From Planctomycetaceae bacterium (GTDB lineage Bacteria > Planctomycetota > Planctomycetia > Pirellulales > Thermoguttaceae), in NCBI GenBank assembly GCA_031259095.1, contig JAIRLW010000315.1:1-10148 (forward strand): a DNA stretch of 10,148 nucleotides, written 5' to 3'. The notes below the pieces were generated by a model, which saw only the letters and a program-made list of their open reading frames with translations, made no database searches and was not told where the DNA came from. Below are positions 6,201 through 10,148 of this stretch, piece after piece (positions within the stretch are counted from its first letter, which is position 1; the number at the start of each line of letters is the position of its first letter). A program made the translations under genes and the position numbers.

Positions 6201-7101
6201 TTCTAAACGTTCCGCTTCGGCTGTCGTTTTGGGCAATCCAGTAATCGACGCCGCTAGCGAATCCTTGTTTTCCCGGCGGAAACGGAACTTCATACCGTGT
6301 CTTCCCTTCCGGCAACGACATTGGGATTGCCTGCCGAACCGCTTGACCGTCATCGGTGGAAAAGAAAAGATAAACCGGTTCCTTGTTCCGACTAACAACT
6401 TCGGCGGAAATCGTAAGTTTTTCACCTTGCAGCGCAACAGTATTTCCGGGTTCAACGTTCAGAAAACGCACCGCTTGCGGTTTTTCGATTTTACTGATGG
6501 GCAAGATAATTCGGGTCAATGACGTCAACGGACTTTTAGGCGAAAACGTTGCGTAAATGACAAAGAACAGAAAACAGAGTGTCAGGGCAATTCCCCACCG
6601 TGTTACATTTCGTAAATCGACGGCACGTTCAGAAGAAATCACTGTGACCTTGGACACGGCGGTTTGAGTAACGCCGTCGAATATCCGTTCCGATAATTTA
6701 TCACGGTTACATTCTTCCTGTTCGAGCCGTTCTTTACGCAACAGAATCCAATTAACGATGGAATTTTTGAGCGACGGACTGCTTTCTTCCAATAAACTTG
6801 CCGCATAAACTGGATTAATCGGATAAAGCAAAAGCGGGACAATCCGCCGATAAACGTAAAACACAATAATGAAAACAAGAATCCCAAAAACGCCAAGCCG
6901 TAAGGAGATGGACAAACCATCTGTGAAAAGCCAGTGATCGGCAAGAATCGCCGCGAACAAGACGGCAAGTAACATGGTTAAGAGTGAGAAAAACGACAAC
7001 GAAAAATCAATTTGTCGGATAAAACGTCGAGTTTCATCAATTTGCCGATCCAATGTTTCATTGGGATTTTCGGCGATTATTTTTGCGGTATTCATACTCA
7101 T
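3241..7101 (-). CDS. DUF4175-like membrane-anchored protein with a giant Asn/Gln-rich linker (1286 aa)
   Basis: Function unknown. Three hydrophobic helices at about 32-56, 67-92 and 168-187, with basic residues after the second (YRR), suggest an N-in topology that leaves residues 188-1286 outside the cytoplasm. Residues 200-548 are beta-rich, with repeats resembling Ig-like or DUF4175-type modules (RYRFPPYTG at 315-323; SFRATDQEGYENR at 402-414). Residues 551-1157 are low complexity, dominated by Asn, Gln, Ser, Lys, Asp and Glu. A tail (1158-1286) looks folded, including LVLDYLEDQL and LLDNLGWSEQELRDFHHKW. As I recall them, planctomycete relatives share this layout with much shorter Lys/Gln-rich linkers. 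Here the linker is unusually long and Asn-rich. The start at 7101 has no Shine-Dalgarno; an ATG two codons later is an alternative. The frame is intact throughout, so the linker is not a sign of decay. It appears to be transcribed alone, divergently from the SGNH hydrolase gene. Confidence 0.85.
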   Translation of the reverse strand: MSMNTAKIIAENPNETLDRQIDETRRFIRQIDFSLSFFSLLTMLLAVLFAAILADHWLFTDGLSISLRLGVFGILVFIIVFYVYRRIVPLLLYPINPVYAASLLEESSPSLKNSIVNWILLRKERLEQEECNRDKLSERIFDGVTQTAVSKVTVISSERAVDLRNVTRWGIALTLCFLFFVIYATFSPKSPLTSLTRIILPISKIEKPQAVRFLNVEPGNTVALQGEKLTISAEVVSRNKEPVYLFFSTDDGQAVRQAIPMSLPEGKTRYEVPFPPGKQGFASGVDYWIAQNDSRSGTFRIKVRPTAAIEIVSLRYRFPPYTGLPEKIVENTGDIRAVEGTEVKIGVRSTIPLQRIDLVFDNDPLRTVGMKIADENPTEAAATITLKLDPQRNTPTTIRNFSFRATDQEGYENRRSGVFRLEVLPDQPPMVQWADTDTRLKEVAQLDLPLNNSLELPIQAEDRDFGLRYLRFRVESGNKQIRPVELLESPATGATEHKGSIQRKAIFSPITSRLAEGDTAEIWAEAVDTKFPDPNNATTRRITVQIVAPQKQEQPPKEKSEQEKKEQQNNTQQNKEEQNSNEQNKEQQANKRQKPENNRENRENNGENEEQQKSDHSRNDQNRTEQTQESTQQENSNTSESPNADENSVGNNNNNNNQNDSNQNNPDKEHSEQKNNDSLKNNSYNNNSSDNGKQGEQNGKENSNQSVRKKQGDSSQKSDRQSNVSKKPINPETQDGDAIEEILKQMKKEGKFDDKKLNDNNNNSDKNDNQNNNNQNRNQNNNEQNREQQNNEQRNDNEQNQNQSQNQKGEENRTDSKPANSTPDSQSEQQQQQNEQDSEKQDTGKQGSEKQGSEKQDVEKQRSEKQGESDSQQNTSQPNHSNQTDTKNSEPTNGGNGGNQQSDSVSESSGNQGNNSKSEQQRRDVPVDPADKTPRQRDDSLDPNSTERSNQGGDSNKPKKSDVDRANDSVTDGNDGNGRETRQQERSNQTQSTEQGMSGNKSDNKNGNRVEKQNSTTKNAQSVGDQQETKQSNESDSGESGNSDQDKSNRSGLLEGKNSAAGTKPSDKPLQNSASENSANDKNNAKDKNSTNNQNNAENDIKNGTENNIGRNMKKSTENNQSQPSSLGTENNPSSSVGSDAQSNSVGGQGPSALNVETPTEDANLEYSKKITNLVLDYLEDQLKSKPSQELLDNLGWSEQELRDFHHKWSEMSEQSKRSESTATNDDARWKEAFKSLGLRPAQNRQQLQKSRTGIQDENKVIESQRFTPPPAIKDRFTRYTEGIGK
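3631..5451 (-). repeat. Asn/Gln-rich low-complexity coding region (residues 551-1157)
   Basis: About 607 residues with only one Tyr (684) and one Phe (752) and no Trp or Cys. Residues 761-800 contain 20 Asn and 8 Gln out of 40. A run of seven Asn (651-657; bases 5131-5151) and one of five Gln (829-833; near 4604-4619) are both AAC/ACA/CAA-type triplet tracts read in different registers, a sign of replication slippage. A short helix-like island, AIEEILKQMKKEGKFDDKK (738-756), interrupts it. The skewed composition removes stop codons from other frames, producing long spurious open frames on both strands. Confidence 0.85.
4498..4590 (-). repeat. Pentapeptide tandem repeat (SEKQG-like, six copies) within the linker
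   Basis: Residues 838-867 read SEKQD, TGKQG, SEKQG, SEKQD, VEKQR and SEKQG: a 15-bp DNA unit in six diverged copies. It is the only regular tandem repeat I see in the low-complexity region, and it probably changes in copy number between strains. Confidence 0.7.
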
Positions 7102-7190
7102 TATTTGGAATCGCTAAAAATATTATTTTGGAGGATAAAAATTTCCCACAAAGACACAAAATTCACAAAGAAAAATGATAGAGGTTCATA

Positions 7191-7220
7191 CTAAACAATA
7201 CTAAACAATACTAAACAATA
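7191..7220. repeat. Perfect 10-bp tandem repeat (CTAAACAATA x3)
   Basis: Three identical head-to-tail copies of CTAAACAATA, about 90 bp upstream of the start at 7101. The period is one helical turn, so the copies could act as phased operator half-sites or arise from simple slippage. Confidence 0.8.
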
Positions 7221-7278
7221 AATAATCATCGGCAAGCAGTTTGCCTATTATACAATACTATTTCCAATAAATTAAGGG

Positions 7279-7371
7279 AACTTCTAAAAATTTCGATTGA
7301 AATCGACCGAAACCGATTTTAGTCGAATTTAATCGATTTCGGTCGATCAAAAAAACAAGTTTTTAGAAGTT
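7279..7371. repeat. 93-bp dyad containing a 10-bp-phased TCGA array
   Basis: Outer arms AACTTCTAAAAA (7279-7290) and TTTTTAGAAGTT (7360-7371) are perfect inverted repeats. Inner arms ATCGACCGAAACCGATT (7302-7318) and 7331-7347 pair with one mismatch. Both pairs share nearly the same centre (about 7325). Within, TCGA (or CCGA once) starts at 7293, 7303, 7313, 7323, 7333 and 7343. It lies upstream of both flanking genes, so a terminator role is unlikely. Confidence 0.75.
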
Positions 7372-7479
7372 GCCTTCTCAATATCTTCGTGAATCAGTGT
7401 CCTCTGCGGATAACAATGTTGTTGATGACGGTAAAAACTCCGCTTGCGTCACAAACCAAGTATTCCATTTTCATTGAAA

Positions 7480-7485
7480 TATAAT
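7480..7485 (+). promoter_or_regulatory. Possible -10 box of the SGNH hydrolase gene
   Basis: A perfect TATAAT, 62 nt before the ATG at 7548. No acceptable -35 hexamer is found 16-18 bp upstream, so this may be a chance match in AT-rich sequence or an activator-dependent promoter. Confidence 0.25.
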
Positions 7486-7547
7486 AAAATAAAACAGGTT
7501 AGTAAAAATTTTCACCGGACATTTCACCAATTTTAAGGAGTATTCGT

Positions 7548-8876
7548 ATGTTAAAGTCTCATTTGTATTTGTTTTTCGTTGGAATTTTGTTGACGGTAAG
7601 TCCGTTTTTTGCTGCAGCGGAACCGTTGTTGTTTGATCTTGGCGGCGACGGCTGGACACTCATCAACAAAAATGGTTCCGGTCAATGGACCATTGATAAA
7701 CCGGAACTTATTACCGTAACAAACGAAAAATATGATAAACTTCCGTTGTTCAACGCCAAAGGCGCCGAATATAATCGCGGAATGAAACTTCACCAGATTC
7801 AGGCGCAGGAATGTCCAACCGCCTACGCTGTCAATCCCGATTCAATTATTGTTCGGGAACAACCGGAAAAAAACTCGCTCCAATATGAACTTGCTAAGGA
7901 TTATCAAATCGAACCAAAATGGGGTTGCATTGGTCGGCTTCCCGAAAGCCGGATTAGCGGGCAACAATCAGTTTATATTGATTATGTTTACGGTAAAATG
8001 CGGATTGATTCTCTTGTTCGAACCCAATCCGGTAAATTGATTCTGAAAAAAGGCGTGTCACATGTTACAACACCCGTCCAGCCGGAACTTGGTGATGGCG
8101 AAACACGGTTGGCCAACATTTGGATCAAAGCGCGTATCGAAAAACTAACACCTGAACTGATTTTTCCGATTTTGGAAACCCAATATCCCGAACCGCCACC
8201 GCAATCTCCAACAACAGCGGAAAAACTGATTCCCCAAACGATAGCAAAACTCAACGCCGGTGAAACAGTTAATATTCTTGCGTGGGGTGATAGTGTAACT
8301 GATGCCGGATATTTGCCCAATCCGCAAACCGAACGTTGGCAAGAACAGTTTGCCGCACGGCTTCGTACCGCATTTCCCAAAGCCGATATTGTTCTGAAAA
8401 CAGAGGCGTGGGGCGGACGCACTTCCGATTCTTACCGTAACGAACCGCCGGGAAGTCCAAAAAATTATAAGGAAAAAGTGCTTGATCTGAAACCGGATTT
8501 AATTGTTTCGGAATTCGTTAATGATTCCGGGCTGCACGGTGATGCGTTGAACAAACGGTATTCCAAAATTCTTGAAGAGTTTAAGGAGATTGGAGCCGAA
8601 TGGATTATTTTGACGCCGCATTATGTCCGTCTCGAATGGATGGGGTTGCAGTCCGAACAAGGAATTGACGACGATCCGCGGCATTACACAAAGTCGTTAC
8701 GGGAATTTGCCGCAAAAAATAATGTTGCATTGGCGGACGCCGCTAAACGTTACGGTCGGCTTTGGCGTCAAGGGATTCCCTATTCAACATTGATGATGAA
8801 CAATATCAATCATCCCAACCCTGACGGTATGAAACTTTTCGCCGACGCTCTCATGGAATTATTCGAAACAAAATAA
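7548..8876 (+). CDS. Secreted SGNH/GDSL-family hydrolase with uncharacterised N-terminal domain
   Basis: A 442-residue protein starting with a Sec signal (hydrophobic 5-21, likely cleavage after AAA near 24). Residues 26-205 form a Trp/Gly-containing, probably beta-rich domain that I do not recognise. A Pro-rich linker (208-222) leads to an SGNH hydrolase domain (about 240-440). Its blocks are visible: WGDSVT with catalytic Ser249, the Gly block AWGGRTS (287-293), FVNDS with oxyanion Asn325, and NHPNPDG with His422. The usual Asp three residues before the His is Asn419. This family removes acyl groups, often acetyl from carbohydrates, so an extracytoplasmic polysaccharide esterase is plausible but the substrate is not shown. 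The start is supported by AAGGAG (7535-7540), 7 nt before the ATG. The next gene is 101 nt downstream and has its own candidate promoter. Confidence 0.9.
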   Translation: MLKSHLYLFFVGILLTVSPFFAAAEPLLFDLGGDGWTLINKNGSGQWTIDKPELITVTNEKYDKLPLFNAKGAEYNRGMKLHQIQAQECPTAYAVNPDSIIVREQPEKNSLQYELAKDYQIEPKWGCIGRLPESRISGQQSVYIDYVYGKMRIDSLVRTQSGKLILKKGVSHVTTPVQPELGDGETRLANIWIKARIEKLTPELIFPILETQYPEPPPQSPTTAEKLIPQTIAKLNAGETVNILAWGDSVTDAGYLPNPQTERWQEQFAARLRTAFPKADIVLKTEAWGGRTSDSYRNEPPGSPKNYKEKVLDLKPDLIVSEFVNDSGLHGDALNKRYSKILEEFKEIGAEWIILTPHYVRLEWMGLQSEQGIDDDPRHYTKSLREFAAKNNVALADAAKRYGRLWRQGIPYSTLMMNNINHPNPDGMKLFADALMELFETK

Positions 8877-8904
8877 TCATGAAAACCCGGACAAAAAGAT
8901 TCCC

Positions 8905-8932
8905 TTGAAAAAATTCGTTGCCAATGTAAAAT
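8905..8932 (+). promoter_or_regulatory. Candidate sigma-70-type promoter of the Rpn-like gene
   Basis: TTGAAA (8905-8910) and TAAAAT (8927-8932), each 5 of 6 to consensus, spaced 16 bp. Transcription would begin near 8939, giving a leader of about 39 nt. This is the best-scoring promoter pattern in the window and suggests the nuclease gene is transcribed independently. Confidence 0.45.
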
Positions 8933-8977
8933 AGTAAAATATGTTGGCGATCAGGCAGCATTTGAGAATTAAGGTTT

Positions 8978-9868
8978 ATGACAAAAACTTTGTGGCATCC
9001 GGCATTTTGTGAAGCAATGAAACTCGAACTTCATGAGTATCGGGATGTGTTGGAGTTTCAAGATGAACATCAATTGACAAGCGGTTCGTTACGAATTGAT
9101 ACCCTGATTATCAAAAAACTCAAAAATATTGTTATCGATAAAGATATTGCCCGCATTTTTCGGAACTATAACATATTTGAATACAAAAGTCCCGATGATT
9201 CGCTCGATATTCACGATTATTACAAAACACACGCTTATAAATTGTTTTACTTTTTTCAGAATAAAATTAGTGATATTGACGATATTTCCGTAACAATAGT
9301 GGCTTCACAACATCCGTATAATTTGTTGAAATATCTGTCCAATCGTTACAAAGACAACATAACTTCCCCTCAAAAAGGTATTTATGTTGTCGATCACGAT
9401 ATGGGACCAACTCAAATAATCGTTTCAAGTAAGTTAGCGAAAGATAAAAATCTTTGGTTAACCCATTTAAATAAACAATTAACAGCTACACGATTACAAC
9501 GGCTTCTAACTGAAGCCGCAAAACATGGTAAAGACTCGGCGCTTGAGACTTACCTTGATGTGATCGCCGAAGCAAATTTCAAAACATTTCAGGAGGTAAT
9601 CATGGGAAAAGCAATTGATCGATGCTTAAAAGAACTCGGTCTTGTCGATAAATGGCGTGCCGAAGGCAGAGCTGAAGGGAAAACTGAAGGAGAAGCCAAA
9701 GGGGAAGCCAAAACGATTATCCGTATTTTATCGCGTCGTTTGGAACCGCCTTCGGCATCGCTTCAGAAAAAAATCAATTCGATTCGAAATATTGCTAAAC
9801 TTGATGAGTTGACCGATTTTGCTCTGACTTGTGTTTCGTTAGACGAATTTGCAACCGCTTTAAAGTGA
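8978..9868 (+). CDS. Rpn-like PD-(D/E)XK nuclease (full-length form, 296 aa)
   Basis: The N-terminal half fits the PD-(D/E)XK nuclease fold of the Rpn / 'putative transposase' families: SLRIDTLIIKK gives Asp41, and FEYKSPDD gives the E-x-K pair Glu68/Lys70, followed by a helix around DYYKTHAYKLFYFF (80-93). Residues 100-165 continue the nuclease domain (VTIVASQHP; GIYVVDHD). A helical linker leads to four-residue repeats (227-245) and a C-terminal DUF4351-like helical segment (246-296). In enterobacteria Rpn proteins are DNA endonucleases first linked to recombination and later shown to be toxin-antitoxin anti-phage systems; the same role here is inference. The start at 8978 has only AAGG three bases upstream, a weak site. 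An AGGAGG within the gene precedes an in-frame ATG at 9602. No IS ends surround it, so it is not itself an insertion sequence. Confidence 0.85.
   Translation: MTKTLWHPAFCEAMKLELHEYRDVLEFQDEHQLTSGSLRIDTLIIKKLKNIVIDKDIARIFRNYNIFEYKSPDDSLDIHDYYKTHAYKLFYFFQNKISDIDDISVTIVASQHPYNLLKYLSNRYKDNITSPQKGIYVVDHDMGPTQIIVSSKLAKDKNLWLTHLNKQLTATRLQRLLTEAAKHGKDSALETYLDVIAEANFKTFQEVIMGKAIDRCLKELGLVDKWRAEGRAEGKTEGEAKGEAKTIIRILSRRLEPPSASLQKKINSIRNIAKLDELTDFALTCVSLDEFATALK
9591..9596 (+). promoter_or_regulatory. Consensus internal ribosome binding site inside the Rpn-like gene
   Basis: AGGAGG, overlapping codons 205-206, sits 5 nt before the in-frame ATG at 9602. It is the strongest Shine-Dalgarno sequence I see in the window and is much better than the one at the annotated start of the same gene. 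Confidence 0.65.
9602..9868 (+). CDS. Candidate intragenic RpnS-type antitoxin (C-terminal 88 aa of the Rpn-like protein)
   Basis: Translation from the in-frame ATG at 9602 (Met209 of the long form) would give an 88-residue protein starting MGKAIDRCLKELGLVDKW, then RAEG/RAEG/KTEG/EAKG repeats, then a DUF4351-like helical tail. It lacks the nuclease domain. In characterised Rpn loci the separately translated C-terminal domain (RpnS) directly blocks the toxic full-length RpnL, and its helix carries four-residue repeats whose number varies among strains. The sequence shows the ATG, the strong ribosome binding site and the repeats; inhibition is inferred by analogy. I found no convincing internal promoter, so it may be translated from the same mRNA as the long form. 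The alternative is that AGGAGG arises by chance from the Gln-Glu-Val codons. Confidence 0.5.
   Translation: MGKAIDRCLKELGLVDKWRAEGRAEGKTEGEAKGEAKTIIRILSRRLEPPSASLQKKINSIRNIAKLDELTDFALTCVSLDEFATALK
9656..9712 (+). repeat. 12-bp coding repeats (tetrapeptide repeat of the Rpn-like protein)
   Basis: Residues 227-245 read RAEG, RAEG, KTEG, EAKG, EAK, a degenerate 12-bp unit. Related Rpn proteins carry similar variable-number four-residue repeats at the RpnS dimer interface. Confidence 0.75.
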
Positions 9869-9987
9869 AAATTTTAATAGCGTTTGTTTTTTTCAACTTT
9901 TGTGTGAAAGATTATCGGAATAAATTCATCCGAACATTTTTGTTTTAAAATCTCTTTGGTGAAGAAATTGATCTGAATTTACTTTTT

Positions 9988-10148
9988 ATGCGAACGATTA
10001 AAATATTCGATACAACATTGCGCGACGGTGAACAATCGCCGGGCGCGAGTATGAATTTGAGTGAGAAACTCGAAGTTGCTAATGCGTTGGCGGAGTTGGG
10101 CGTTGACGTGATTGAGGCGGGATTTGCGATTGTTTCGCCGGGTGATTT
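9988..10148 (+). CDS. leuA: 2-isopropylmalate synthase, N-terminal 53 residues (runs off the window end)
   Basis: The visible N-terminus carries the DRE-TIM metallolyase signature [16 protein letters not shown] (residues 7-22), followed by [23 protein letters not shown] and SPGDF. LeuA condenses acetyl-CoA with 2-oxoisovalerate in the first committed step of leucine synthesis; Arg12 and Asp13 are the expected catalytic and metal-binding residues at the barrel entrance. SPGASM and the very short N-terminus favour LeuA over homocitrate or citramalate synthase, though the discriminating regions lie outside the window. The ATG at 9988 leaves only six residues before the signature, as expected. 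No Shine-Dalgarno site is visible, and I see no T-box or leader peptide in the 119 bases upstream. Confidence 0.9.
   Translation, partial: MRTIKIFDTTLRDGEQSPGASMNLSEKLEVANALAELGVDVIEAGFAIVSPGD

Larger units (their letters stand above)
7102..7547. other. Divergent intergenic region with phased repeats
   Basis: These 446 bases separate the divergent starts at 7101 and 7548 and contain no convincing gene. From left to right they hold an A-rich stretch with CACAAAG-type words (7147-7171), a perfect 10-bp triplicate (7191-7220), a small hairpin GGCAAGCAGTTTGCC (7231-7245), a 93-bp dyad with a TCGA array (7279-7371), and a TATAAT box (7480-7485) before the SGNH gene. Regulatory signals for both genes must lie here. 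Confidence 0.7.

Noticed and set aside
7279..7371. Bidirectional terminator
   Set aside because: No gene ends next to it: it lies upstream of both divergent genes.
8978..9868. The Rpn-like gene as an insertion sequence transposase
   Set aside because: No terminal inverted repeats or target duplications were seen at either side; the family name 'putative transposase' is historical and the domain is a PD-(D/E)XK nuclease.
9869..9987. Leucine leader peptide, T-box or attenuator before leuA
   Set aside because: No run of Leu codons, no T-box sequence and no terminator hairpin are visible in these 119 bases.

Overview
The window looks like a chromosomal segment of a moderately low-GC planctomycete (Planctomycetota, Pirellulales-like, possibly a gut lineage). 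The basis is a Tat-exported sugar-isomerase-like TIM-barrel protein, an SGNH hydrolase carrying an 'NHPN' histidine block, a giant membrane-anchored DUF4175-like protein with a polar linker, long intergenic regions rich in small GC-rich palindromes, and few strong Shine-Dalgarno sites. The taxonomy is inference; there is no rRNA or marker gene to prove it.

Layout. Positions 1-7101 are read on the minus strand and 7548-10148 on the plus strand, so 7102-7547 is a divergent intergenic region. Minus strand, from the window edge: the N-terminus of an unidentified disordered protein (326 to <1); a Tat-exported xylose-isomerase-like TIM-barrel protein (1901-1014); a beta-phosphoglucomutase-like HAD phosphatase (2711-2064); and a 1286-residue protein (7101-3241) with three N-terminal membrane helices, a beta-rich extracytoplasmic part, an Asn/Gln-rich region of about 600 residues and a folded-looking C-terminal tail. 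Plus strand: a secreted SGNH/GDSL hydrolase (7548-8876), an Rpn-like PD-(D/E)XK nuclease (8978-9868) and the start of leuA, 2-isopropylmalate synthase (9988 onward). The wide spacers and separate candidate promoters suggest mostly single-gene transcription units, not one operon.

Most interesting point. The Rpn-like gene has a weak ribosome binding site at its own start. Inside it is a consensus AGGAGG placed 5 nt before an in-frame ATG at 9602. The 88-residue C-terminal product from that ATG would begin just before a run of four-residue repeats (RAEG/RAEG/KTEG/EAKG). This matches the gene-within-gene toxin-antitoxin anti-phage architecture described for enterobacterial Rpn proteins (RpnL nuclease, RpnS inhibitor), here apparently in a distant phylum. 

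Second tier: two intergenic TCGA arrays with exact 10-bp spacing, one of them inside a 93-bp dyad between divergent genes; a 248-bp segment bounded by 19-bp perfect inverted repeats; several families of short GC-rich palindromes; and the prion-like Asn/Gln-rich region. No tRNA, rRNA, CRISPR array or complete insertion sequence was seen.
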